DNA from: an uncultured Lachnospiraceae bacterium
Lineage (GTDB): Bacteria; Bacillota; Clostridia; Lachnospirales; Lachnospiraceae
Assembly (NCBI GenBank): GCA_946630645.1
Contig: CAMOZD010000018.1
Location: 1-10,270, forward strand
Reading direction: 5' to 3'
Length of the DNA stretch: 10,270 nucleotides
In this document: positions 1 to 6,163 of the stretch, piece after piece
How the letters are laid out: every line of letters begins with the position of its first letter
Position numbering within the stretch: position 1 is the first letter of the stretch
The notes under the pieces: generated by a model
The model's input: the letters and a program-made list of their open reading frames with translations, nothing else
Database searches by the model: none
What the model was told of the DNA's origin: nothing
Program-made: the position numbers and the translations under genes

Positions 1-215
1 AGCTTTTTGCCGGAAATCATAGGTGCCAGGCAGGTTTCCAGGGGAGTCTCCGTCTCCACGTCCTCCAGGGGCAGGTCACGGAGGGCTTCATAGCCAATCA
101 TGACAGCCAGCTCACTCATCAGACGGCGAAACTGGCTGGTACCGGTATTCTTATTCCTTAACTGGGTCAGCTTATGCTTAATCAGCGGATGGGTCATCTC
201 AATAATATTGTCCAT
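1..215 (-). CDS. upp: Uracil phosphoribosyltransferase, N-terminal part (gene runs off the left edge)
   Basis: Upp joins uracil and PRPP to give UMP in cytoplasmic pyrimidine salvage. The 71 residues visible begin MDNIIEMTHPLIKHKL, continue with LRNKNTGTSQFRRL, and include GYEALRDLPLEDVETETPL, which is the typical N-terminus of bacterial Upp. The family is about 209 residues long, so roughly a third is here; the PRPP-binding loop and uracil-binding residues lie outside the window. The ATG at 213-215 is preceded by AAGGAG (222-227 on the plus strand, reverse complement) with a 6-nt spacer, which fixes the start. It is transcribed away from nth from a near-consensus promoter at 309-337, giving a leader of about 87 nt. 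I saw no clear attenuator or PyrR-type structure in that leader. The identification rests on recognised family sequence and is firm despite truncation. Confidence 0.95.
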   Translation of the reverse strand, partial: MDNIIEMTHPLIKHKLTQLRNKNTGTSQFRRLMSELAVMIGYEALRDLPLEDVETETPLETCLAPMISGKK

Positions 216-308
216 AGTTAACTCCTTTTTGTCTTAGAACCGGGCAAGAGCAGTGGGATCTGGCGCCGGACCTGATGAACTCCTTGATAAACTGATAGAT
301 TTACAGAT

Positions 309-337
309 ATTGTAGTAGAAATTACTTTACAAGTCAA
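309..337 (-). promoter_or_regulatory. Sigma-A-type promoter of upp
   Basis: On the minus strand TTGACT (332-337) and TACAAT (309-314) are separated by exactly 17 bp. The match to the housekeeping consensus is 5/6 in each box. Transcription would start near 302. It lies in the AT-rich core of the upp-nth gap and faces upp. Confidence 0.85.
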
Positions 338-354
338 TTTTTCAAGGCTAAACT
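326..354 (+). promoter_or_regulatory. Possible nth promoter, back to back with the upp promoter
   Basis: TTTACA (326-331, 5/6 match) and TAAACT (349-354, 4/6 match) are spaced 17 bp on the plus strand. The element would start transcription near 361 and give nth a leader of about 120 nt. It overlaps the upp promoter, with the two -35 boxes touching, so the two polymerases could not both bind. The -10 is weak and nearby alternatives such as TATAAA at 354-359 exist, so this is tentative. Confidence 0.35.
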
Positions 355-444
355 ATAAACTATATTTAATCACAAACCCAGGAGAGGACCTGCAGGAAGG
401 ACCTGGGTGCTTAAGAGAACTGTAAGGCCGGACCGGCAGCTTGC

Positions 445-466
445 CCAGGCCGGGACCAGGCCGGGA
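445..466 (+). repeat. Perfect 11-bp tandem duplication before nth
   Basis: CCAGGCCGGGA occurs twice in direct succession (445-455 and 456-466), ending four bases before the GGAG ribosome-binding site of nth (471-474). It is GC-rich and sits in the untranslated leader. A slippage duplication is the simplest reading; a role in translation is not shown. Confidence 0.8.
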
Positions 467-480
467 TAATGGAGTGATAT

Positions 481-1272
481 ATGAGGAAAAAAGAAAGAGC
501 TGCCATCGTAATCCAGAGGCTCAAGGAGGAGTATCCTGACGCCGATTGTACCCTGGACTATGAGGAGGCCTGGAAGCTGTTGATCAGTGTCCGCCTGGCT
601 GCCCAGTGTACGGATGAGAGAGTGAACCGGATCGTCCCGGGCTTATATGAGAAGTTCCCCGATGTGGATGCCCTGGCCCAGGCAGATCCGCTGGAGATTG
701 AGGAGATTGTTAAGCCCTGCGGTCTGGGCAGGAGCAAGGCCCGGGATATCAGCAAATGTATGAGGATGCTCAAGGAGGAGTTTGGCTCTAAGGTTCCCGA
801 TGATTTTGACCAGCTGATGAGGCTGCCCGGTGTGGGAAGAAAGAGCGCTAACCTGATTATGGGGGATGTTTTCGGCAAGCCGGCCATCGTGACGGATACC
901 CACTGTATCCGGCTCTGTAACCGGATTGGTCTGGTGGATGATCTGAAAGATCCCAAACAGGTGGAGATGGCTCTCTGGAAGATCATTCCCCCTGAGGAGG
1001 GTAATAATTTCTGCCACCGGCTTGTCTTTCATGGCAGGGAGGTCTGCACAGCCAGGACCAGGCCCTACTGTGACCGCTGTTGTCTTTCTGATGTATGTAA
1101 GGCTTATCCTAAGCTTCAGAAGGAAAAGGACAAACAGCAGAAAAAGAAAGAAAGAGATCTCCTGAAAAAAGAGAAAGAAAAGGAGAGGCAGCTCCTGAAA
1201 AAAGAGAAGGAAAAGGAGAGAGAGCTCCTGAAAAAAGAGAAGAAAAAGACGGAAATAGCTGCCAGCAAATGA
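481..1272 (+). CDS. nth: Endonuclease III with a Lys/Glu-rich repeat tail
   Basis: Nth is a DNA glycosylase/AP lyase that removes oxidised pyrimidines in base excision repair. Residues 1-210 form the normal enzyme: the helix-hairpin-helix LPGVGRKSAN (115-124) contains catalytic Lys121, and the VTDTH segment contains catalytic Asp139. The [4Fe-4S] ligands are Cys189, Cys197, Cys200 and Cys206. The first cysteine gap is seven residues, against six in E. coli Nth. Residues 211-263 are extra: a highly charged, probably helical tail with three 11-residue repeats (225-257). The protein is 263 residues long, against about 211 in E. coli. The ATG at 481 follows GGAG (471-474) at a 6-nt distance and begins a protein aligning from its first residues with known Nth N-termini. 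The gene is alone between a divergent upp and a hairpin directly after its stop. The identification is firm; the tail's role is unknown, and DNA binding or protein contact would be guesses. Confidence 0.96.
   Translation: MRKKERAAIVIQRLKEEYPDADCTLDYEEAWKLLISVRLAAQCTDERVNRIVPGLYEKFPDVDALAQADPLEIEEIVKPCGLGRSKARDISKCMRMLKEEFGSKVPDDFDQLMRLPGVGRKSANLIMGDVFGKPAIVTDTHCIRLCNRIGLVDDLKDPKQVEMALWKIIPPEEGNNFCHRLVFHGREVCTARTRPYCDRCCLSDVCKAYPKLQKEKDKQQKKKERDLLKKEKEKERQLLKKEKEKERELLKKEKKKTEIAASK
1153..1251 (+). repeat. Three 33-bp in-frame repeats encoding the Nth tail
   Basis: Three 33-nt units (1153-1185, 1186-1218, 1219-1251) encode RDLLKKEKEKE, RQLLKKEKEKE and RELLKKEKKKT. The core CTCCTGAAAAAAGAGAA is identical at DNA level in all three copies. 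Such high nucleotide identity suggests recent expansion by slippage or recombination, so copy number may vary between strains. Confidence 0.9.
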
Positions 1273-1280
1273 CAAAAACC

Positions 1281-1312
1281 GTCTCACTGCCGGACTTGTC
1301 CGGCAGTGAGAC
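1281..1312. terminator. Perfect 14-15 bp inverted repeat after nth; probable terminator or 3' stabiliser
   Basis: GTCTCACTGCCGGAC (1281-1295) is the exact reverse complement of GTCCGGCAGTGAGAC (1298-1312), giving a 14-bp stem closed by a CTTG tetraloop. It begins 8 nt after the nth stop. On the plus strand no U-tract follows (AGTTGAGTAAT). On the minus strand the stem is followed by GGTTTTTG, a good U-tract. No minus-strand gene lies near to use it, so I take it as the nth end structure with uncertain termination efficiency. Confidence 0.65.
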
Positions 1313-1401
1313 AGTTGAGTAATACAGACCCAGAGTGATTAGCATAATGTTATGAAGCCCCTGCCGGACCAGGCAGGCCAAGGCAAAAAGAAAGGAAGAA
1401 T

Positions 1402-2274
1402 ATGAAAGAATATAAGCCTATTAAAGAAGGTAAGGTCCGTGAAGTATACGACATCGGCGATAATCTGATCATCACTGCAACTGACAGAATCTCTGCCTTT
1501 GATGTGATTCTGAAAAATGATGTCACTGACAAGGGCCTGGTTCTGACCCAGATGTCCAGATTCTGGTTTAACCTGACCAAAAACACTGTAGGCAACCATA
1601 TGCTTTCCACTGATGTGGAGGACATGCCGGAATATTTCAGGAATGAACGTTTTGCAGGACGCAGTATGCTTTGTAAAAAGCTGGAGATGTTCCCCATCGA
1701 GTGTATCGTGAGGGGGTATATCACAGGAAGCGGATGGGCCAGCTACCAGAAGAACGGTACCGTCTGTGGAATCCGGCTGCCGGAGGGACTCCAGGAGTCA
1801 GAGCAGCTGCCCCAGCCTATTTATACCCCGTCCACCAAGGCAGATCTGGGAGACCATGACGAGAACATTTCCTATGAGAGGTCTGTGGAGATCCTGGAGG
1901 AGAAGTTCCCCGGTAAGGGTTCCTACTATGCCTATGTCCTCAAAGAGTACACCCTTTCTCTTTATAAGAAATGTGCCGCTTACGCCTGGGAGAAGGGTAT
2001 TATCATCGCTGACACCAAGTTTGAGTTTGGCCTGGATGAAGAGGGCCATATCCTGATCGGTGATGAGATGCTTACTCCCGACAGCTCCAGGTTCTGGCCA
2101 AGAGAAGGTTACGAGCCGGGCAAGGGCCAGCCCTCCTACGACAAGCAGTTTGTCCGCGACTGGCTCAAGGCTAATCCGGACAGCGACTACAAGCTGCCCC
2201 AGGAGGTTATTGATAAGACTACAGCCAAGTATCTTGAGGCCTACAAGCAGCTGACAGGGGAGGATCTCCGCTAG
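1402..2274 (+). CDS. purC: Phosphoribosylaminoimidazole-succinocarboxamide synthase (SAICAR synthetase)
   Basis: PurC couples CAIR with aspartate using ATP to form SAICAR in de novo purine synthesis, in the cytoplasm. The 290-residue protein shows the nucleotide-binding start EGKVREVYDIGDN (9-21), the TATDRISAFDV block (25-35), the family signature IECIVRGYITGSGWASY (99-115), the STKADLGDHDENIS stretch (144-157), and the second signature IIADTKFEFGLDEEG (201-215) followed by DEMLTPDSSRFWP (221-233). It belongs to the long form of the family, with the insert carrying STKADLGDHDE, rather than the roughly 235-residue form of E. coli and Bacillus. The ATG is preceded by AAGGAA (1392-1397). The 89-bp leader after the nth hairpin has no promoter I trust and no recognisable riboswitch. 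It stands apart from other pur genes in this window and converges on trmO with a 16-bp gap. The identification is firm. Confidence 0.97.
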   Translation: MKEYKPIKEGKVREVYDIGDNLIITATDRISAFDVILKNDVTDKGLVLTQMSRFWFNLTKNTVGNHMLSTDVEDMPEYFRNERFAGRSMLCKKLEMFPIECIVRGYITGSGWASYQKNGTVCGIRLPEGLQESEQLPQPIYTPSTKADLGDHDENISYERSVEILEEKFPGKGSYYAYVLKEYTLSLYKKCAAYAWEKGIIIADTKFEFGLDEEGHILIGDEMLTPDSSRFWPREGYEPGKGQPSYDKQFVRDWLKANPDSDYKLPQEVIDKTTAKYLEAYKQLTGEDLR

Positions 2275-2290
2275 GACCGGATCAGGCCTC

Positions 2291-2983
2291 TCAGACTTCC
2301 CGGACGGCCAGGTCCAGGACTGTCAGGACCTGGTTCCTTACCTTGAAATGAACTTCAAATTCCATAAAAGACAGACCGTATACACGATCCGGATCATCCT
2401 GGTAGCCAGGGCGGGGGTCCAGGGCAAGGGTTTCCAGCAGGGCCCTGCTCTTATCCTCCGGCAGGACGGCAAGAAGCCCAGGGTCACAGATTATCTCTAA
2501 TCTGTGGCGGGGCAGGCCGGTCAGAAAGCCGCTTGAGGCCTCAGGATGGGCGTCTCCGTAGGGTATGTAAGGCTTGATATCATAAATGGGTGTCCCGCTG
2601 ACCATGTCCGCTCCTGAGACCACCAGGGTCAGCGGTCTGTCTTTTTCTTTAGGCTCCAGCCTGATTAGTTTTACACAGGACAGGCCCAGGCCGTTGGGGC
2701 GGAAGGGGGACCGGCTGGCAAAGACGCCCACCCGGCGGTTGCCGCCCAGGCGGGGTGGCCTGACCGTAGGTGTCCAGGGACTGTCCTGGTTTTTTGAGAA
2801 GCCCCAGATCAGCCAGAGATGGGAGAATCCTTCTATGGCCCGGAAACAGTCCGCCTGGTCATAGGGGGGATGGAAGATAATCCGGGCTTCGGATTCTGTA
2901 AGCCCACTCTGTCTGGGGACTCCAAATTTTTCTGGGTAATCAGTTTCTATCACAGCGATTGCTTCTATTTCATGTTTATCCAT
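2291..2983 (-). CDS. trmO: tRNA (N6-threonylcarbamoyladenosine-37) N6-methyltransferase TrmO (TsaA/YaeB, UPF0066 family)
   Basis: In E. coli TrmO uses S-adenosylmethionine to methylate t6A at position 37 of ACY-decoding tRNAs, which tunes decoding. The 230-residue protein carries the family signature VGVFASRSPFRPNGLGLS (85-102) and the conserved GTPIYDIKPYIPYGD (130-144). An early HLWLIWGF segment (55-62) fits the beta-barrel core. The C-terminal stretch GYQDDPDRVYGL (193-204) matches the usual end of the domain. The ATG at 2981-2983 is preceded by AGGAGG with a 7-nt spacer. The open frame continues upstream past this point through the gap and into the antisense strand of the next gene, but that extension is meaningless because family homology begins at this ATG. 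It is divergent from a dihydrouridine synthase gene. The identification is firm; substrate specificity is inferred from family. Confidence 0.94.
   Translation of the reverse strand: MDKHEIEAIAVIETDYPEKFGVPRQSGLTESEARIIFHPPYDQADCFRAIEGFSHLWLIWGFSKNQDSPWTPTVRPPRLGGNRRVGVFASRSPFRPNGLGLSCVKLIRLEPKEKDRPLTLVVSGADMVSGTPIYDIKPYIPYGDAHPEASSGFLTGLPRHRLEIICDPGLLAVLPEDKSRALLETLALDPRPGYQDDPDRVYGLSFMEFEVHFKVRNQVLTVLDLAVREV
2308..2333 (+). terminator. Candidate purC terminator hairpin inside the 3' end of trmO
   Basis: CCAGGTCC (2308-2315) pairs with GGACCTGG (2326-2333) across a 10-nt loop, and two G-U pairs can extend the stem. It lies 34 nt after the purC stop and is followed by TTCCTTACCTT, a poor U-tract. 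The 16-bp gap between the convergent genes holds no other structure, so this is the only hairpin I see that could end purC transcripts. It also encodes part of the TrmO C-terminus. Confidence 0.35.
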
Positions 2984-3044
2984 TATTTTTCCTCCTGACC
3001 AGGACCTGCAGGACCTGTCCACATCTTTAAAGGCATCTGTCCAA

Positions 3045-3073
3045 ATCATAGCACACATTTCTCTCCCCGATAA
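3045..3073 (-). promoter_or_regulatory. Probable trmO promoter with extended -10
   Basis: On the minus strand TATGAT (3045-3050) is preceded by TGC (3051-3053), an extended -10 arrangement. A weak -35, TTATCG (3068-3073), sits 17 bp upstream. The transcript would begin near 3038, about 55 nt before the trmO ATG. Confidence 0.5.
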
Positions 3074-3172
3074 AAAAAAGACTGAAAAAAACGTGGATTT
3101 TCCTGCGGCGTCTGTAAATGAGCTTTCCCCGGCTGATCTCAAAAAGCTTGGTCTATTTCCTCCTATTACAAA

Positions 3173-3201
3173 TTGCGAAAACACTATATTTAGGGTATAA
3201 T
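3173..3201 (+). promoter_or_regulatory. Sigma-A-type promoter of the dus-protease operon
   Basis: TTGCGA (3173-3178) and a perfect TATAAT (3196-3201) are spaced 17 bp. Transcription would start near 3208, only about 20 nt before the chosen ATG of the dihydrouridine synthase gene. Such a short leader argues against use of the earlier ATG at 3212. This is the only strong promoter I see ahead of the four plus-strand genes that follow. Confidence 0.8.
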
Positions 3202-3216
3202 TAAATGGATTATGAC

Positions 3217-3222
3217 AGGAGG
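3217..3222 (+). promoter_or_regulatory. Ribosome-binding site that decides the dus start
   Basis: A perfect AGGAGG lies 7 nt before the ATG at 3230. The upstream in-frame ATG at 3212 would place this site inside the coding region and has no site of its own. Confidence 0.9.
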
Positions 3223-3229
3223 AAAGGGA

Positions 3230-4171
3230 ATGATCTGCTATGCCGCTCCCATGGAGGGAATCACAGGTTACCGTTACCGGAACGCACATCACAAGTATTT
3301 CCCGGGAATAGATAAATATTTTACACCTTTTATTACGCCGAAGATAAAAAGAGGTTTCACTAACCGGGAGAGGAATGACATTCTTCCTGAAAATAATAAG
3401 GGGATTCCCCTTGTCCCCCAGATTCTGACCAGGAATCCCGAGGATTTTCTTGCCCTTGCCCACCGGCTTAAGGAGGATTATGGTTATGAGGAGGTCAACC
3501 TGAATCTGGGCTGTCCTTCGGGGACTGTAGTATCCAAGGGAAAGGGCAGCGGCTTTCTGGCTGACCCGGACCAGCTTCGAAGCTTTTTTGAAGTCGTTTT
3601 CAGCCATGTGGGGATCAGGGTCTCTGTAAAGACCAGGCTGGGAATGAAGGATCCCGGGGAGATTATTCCCCTTGTGGGGATTTACAATGATTACCCCATA
3701 TCTGAGCTGATTATTCATGCCCGGGTGAGGGAGGATATGTACAAAAAACCGGTCAACCGGGAGGCCTTTGCCAGTGTTCTCCCTGTCAGCCGCCACGAGC
3801 TATGCTACAACGGTGACCTTTTTTCCCCGGAGGATTGCCGGGACTTGATTGAGACTTTTCCCCAGGTGGACCGGCTTATGCTGGGCAGGGGGTTGATCGC
3901 CAGGCCGTCCCTGGCCCTGGAAAGTCTGGGCGGCAAAAGGGATCTCATACGGGAAGAGGCCTTCCTTGAAGAACTCTGCCAGAGCTATGAGGAGGTTATG
4001 TCCGGTGAGAAAAATGTTCTGTTTAAAATGAAAGAAATCTGGTCCTTTATGCTGCCCCGGTTTCCAGAGGGGAAGAGGATCGGGAAAAAAATAAAAAAGA
4101 CATCTTGTCTTCGCGAATACAGGATGTTGGTCAAAGAATTGTTTCAGGAGGAAAGAGAGAGATCATGCTAA
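3230..4171 (+). CDS. tRNA-dihydrouridine synthase (Dus family, FMN-dependent)
   Basis: Dus enzymes use FMN and NADPH to reduce specific uridines of tRNA to dihydrouridine. The 313-residue protein starts MICYAAPMEGITGYRYR, with the APM-G-T FMN-binding motif. The core NLNLGCPSGTVVSKGKGSGF (90-109) contains catalytic Cys95. VKTRLG (133-138) supplies Lys134, and IIHARVREDMYKKPVN (161-176) supplies His163 and Arg165. CYNGDLF (192-198) and MLGRGLIARP (217-226) are the usual phosphate-binding segments of the TIM barrel. A C-terminal helical segment (241-313) would form the tRNA-binding domain. I cannot assign DusA, B or C; it resembles the short clostridial 'Dus family' proteins. The gene ends ATGCTAA, where the next gene's ATG overlaps it, suggesting translational coupling. 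It is probably the first gene of the operon. Confidence 0.93.
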   Translation: MICYAAPMEGITGYRYRNAHHKYFPGIDKYFTPFITPKIKRGFTNRERNDILPENNKGIPLVPQILTRNPEDFLALAHRLKEDYGYEEVNLNLGCPSGTVVSKGKGSGFLADPDQLRSFFEVVFSHVGIRVSVKTRLGMKDPGEIIPLVGIYNDYPISELIIHARVREDMYKKPVNREAFASVLPVSRHELCYNGDLFSPEDCRDLIETFPQVDRLMLGRGLIARPSLALESLGGKRDLIREEAFLEELCQSYEEVMSGEKNVLFKMKEIWSFMLPRFPEGKRIGKKIKKTSCLREYRMLVKELFQEERERSC

Positions 4172-6162
4172 GGCAAAAAGTTGGAAATTCTGTCATGTTT
4201 TTTATGCTGCTGTTCATGGGGATGACCTGTGTGCCTCTGGCGGGCCAGGCGGCCGTATCCCCATCTGTAACCCAGGCGGACGCTGACAAGGTGGCTGACC
4301 TGGTCTCTGACAACTGGCAGAATGATTATTTTGAAGAGACCCTGGTGACCCCTGGTTCAGGGCAGGTGGAAGTGGATGGAAAGACCAGAAGCTTTGCAAG
4401 ACAGTTCGATGTTTCGCCGGCTGAGGCCAGTCAGGCAGTGCAGTCCCAGGGAACCATCGACGCATATTTCAGGGAAAGTGGAGGCCTCTATGAGACTGAG
4501 AGAAGGAAGGACGGCAAGGTGGCAGTCACAGCGCCCTTCCAGATGCAAAGGCTGGTAGTTCTGGCCCGGATCAATGAGACCTACGGGGCCAGGGAGATTG
4601 TCCACACCCAGAATGACCAGGATACCATCCTTCAGTTTGACAGTCAGGAGAAGACCCGGGCGGCCTATGAGAAAATCATAGCCAGATACGGTGAGAACTC
4701 CTGCTATCCGGACCAGTATGTCCAGCTTTTTGACGCGGCTTCTTACGCAGCTTCTGACTCCCTCAAGGCAGGTCATCCCTATTCCTGGGGTGTCCGTATT
4801 ATGCAGATGGACAAGCTGAAGGAGCAGGCTGCTGACAGGAATGACCTGGCGACGGTATCCGTAGCCATGATCGACAGCGGAATTAATCAGAACTCCTTCT
4901 TCTTTGACGGCCGGACCATCCATCCGTCTTCCAGGAGTTTCATTTCAGAGCCATGGGATATCACAGATTCCCTCGGCCATGGAACCCATGTGGCAGGTGT
5001 GATCGCCGAAGCTACCCCGGCCAACGTCCAGCTGATGATACTTAAGGTGACCAACGCCAGCGGAAAAGCCTCCTTCCTGACCATCCGTGAGGCCTTCTGG
5101 TATGCGATCAGTCACAATGCTAATGTCATCAATTTCAGTATGGGAAGTTCAAATGCCAGCGATATGGATATCCTGGACAAGGTCATCAAATATGCAATCA
5201 GGAAGCGGATTCCCATTTGTGTTGCGTCAGGGAACAACAAGGCTAATGTGAAATATACCTACCCGGCCAATAACGATAATGTGATTACCGTTTCAGCCAT
5301 GACAGCATCGGGAACTCTGGCCTCTTATTCCAATTACGGGGAAAAAATAGATTTCACCGCGCCCGGTGACCGGATCATCGGCGCCAGCAAATGGAATGAC
5401 AATGGCCTGGTTATGTATTCTGGTACATCCATGGCATCCCCCCATATAGCCGCAGCCTGTTCCTACATCAAGATGCTCAGGCCTTCGGCCTCCGTGAATC
5501 TGGTTGTCGACGAGCTAAAGCGTCTCAGTGTGGATCTGGGCGCCAAAGGAAAAGATAAGAAGTTCGGATATGGCTGTCCGGTAATGGGAACCCTTTTCCA
5601 GACCAATATATTAAGTAAAGAGAAAAATTATACCAGCAAGCCTAAAATTACAAGTATTCTCAATATGAATAAGGCAGTCCTGCTCACATGGACACCGGTG
5701 AGGGGGGCTAAACAGTATCTGATTTACCGTAAGAAGGCGGGAGGAAGCTACTCCCTGGTAAAAAAGGTCTCAGCCGACAGGCTGCTCTGGTATGACAAGA
5801 AGACCAAAAGCGGCCTCAGATACAGCTATAAGATCAAGGCTAAGCTCAGTTCCAAAAAATATACAGGCTACGGCAACAAGGCAGGCCTGGTCCGCTTAAA
5901 GGTGCCGGGAGCCTTCAGGGCCTCCACGGCCGGCGGAAGTATCAGCCTGGCATGGAAAAAGGCCAAAGGTGCCGGGGTTTACCAGATTCAGCTTTCAAGT
6001 TATGCTGATTTCAGGGAAGCTCTCACCTATAAACTGTCAGGAAAGAAGACAGCAGCCAGGATTCCTAACCTGGCGGGGGGAACTTATTATGTCAGAATAA
6101 GAAGTTGTAAAAAGTCCTCCTGGTCGGCCTGGTCGGCTGTGCTGGAAAGGATCGTGCCCTGA
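4165..6162 (+). CDS. Secreted subtilisin-like serine protease (S8) with C-terminal FN3-like domains
   Basis: A 665-residue exported protease. Residues 1-30 form a signal peptide: RQK, a hydrophobic core (9-27), and a likely signal peptidase I site near GQAA (27-30). Residues 31-205 are not recognised and probably act as a pro-region. The S8 catalytic domain (about 206-480) has Asp237 in VAMIDSGI, His272 in GHGTHVAG, oxyanion Asn357 in ASGNN, and nucleophile Ser422 in SGTSMASPH, so the triad is intact. Two FN3-like modules follow (about 494-580 and 581-662), with LTWTPVRGAKQYLIYRK and LAWKKAKGAGVYQIQ as diagnostic strands. No LPXTG, transmembrane tail or SLH domain is seen, so it is released or held by its FN3 modules. 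The ATG overlaps the dus stop by 7 bp. AGGAGG (4146-4151) lies 13 nt upstream, which is long; the GAGAGAG in between may help. An upstream TTG at 4105 is rejected because the signal peptide starts at this ATG. The protease class is firm; substrate is unknown. Confidence 0.93.
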   Translation: MLRQKVGNSVMFFMLLFMGMTCVPLAGQAAVSPSVTQADADKVADLVSDNWQNDYFEETLVTPGSGQVEVDGKTRSFARQFDVSPAEASQAVQSQGTIDAYFRESGGLYETERRKDGKVAVTAPFQMQRLVVLARINETYGAREIVHTQNDQDTILQFDSQEKTRAAYEKIIARYGENSCYPDQYVQLFDAASYAASDSLKAGHPYSWGVRIMQMDKLKEQAADRNDLATVSVAMIDSGINQNSFFFDGRTIHPSSRSFISEPWDITDSLGHGTHVAGVIAEATPANVQLMILKVTNASGKASFLTIREAFWYAISHNANVINFSMGSSNASDMDILDKVIKYAIRKRIPICVASGNNKANVKYTYPANNDNVITVSAMTASGTLASYSNYGEKIDFTAPGDRIIGASKWNDNGLVMYSGTSMASPHIAAACSYIKMLRPSASVNLVVDELKRLSVDLGAKGKDKKFGYGCPVMGTLFQTNILSKEKNYTSKPKITSILNMNKAVLLTWTPVRGAKQYLIYRKKAGGSYSLVKKVSADRLLWYDKKTKSGLRYSYKIKAKLSSKKYTGYGNKAGLVRLKVPGAFRASTAGGSISLAWKKAKGAGVYQIQLSSYADFREALTYKLSGKKTAARIPNLAGGTYYVRIRSCKKSSWSAWSAVLERIVP

Positions 6163-6163
6163 A

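Noticed and set aside
643..1287. Minus-strand open frame rich in Phe and Leu over the nth tail.
   Set aside because: The Phe/Leu runs are the complement of AAA/GAG-rich codons of the Nth Lys/Glu tail, not a membrane protein.
1313..1401. Possible purC promoter (TTGAGT at 1315-1320 with CATAAT at 1343-1348) or a purine riboswitch.
   Set aside because: The spacing is 22 bp, too long for a sigma-A promoter, and no purine or PRPP aptamer core is recognisable in 89 bp.
3212..3229. Earlier ATG of dus at 3212.
   Set aside because: It would bury the perfect AGGAGG (3217-3222) in the coding sequence and leave almost no leader after the predicted transcription start near 3208.
2984..3796. Upstream extension of the trmO frame, which would give a 501-residue protein.
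   Set aside because: The extension crosses a promoter region and the antisense strand of dus. TrmO homology and an ideal AGGAGG begin at the ATG at 2983.
4105..4164. TTG start extending the subtilase by 20 residues into dus.
   Set aside because: The extension would place a polar stretch before the signal peptide, and AGGAGG sits before the later ATG.
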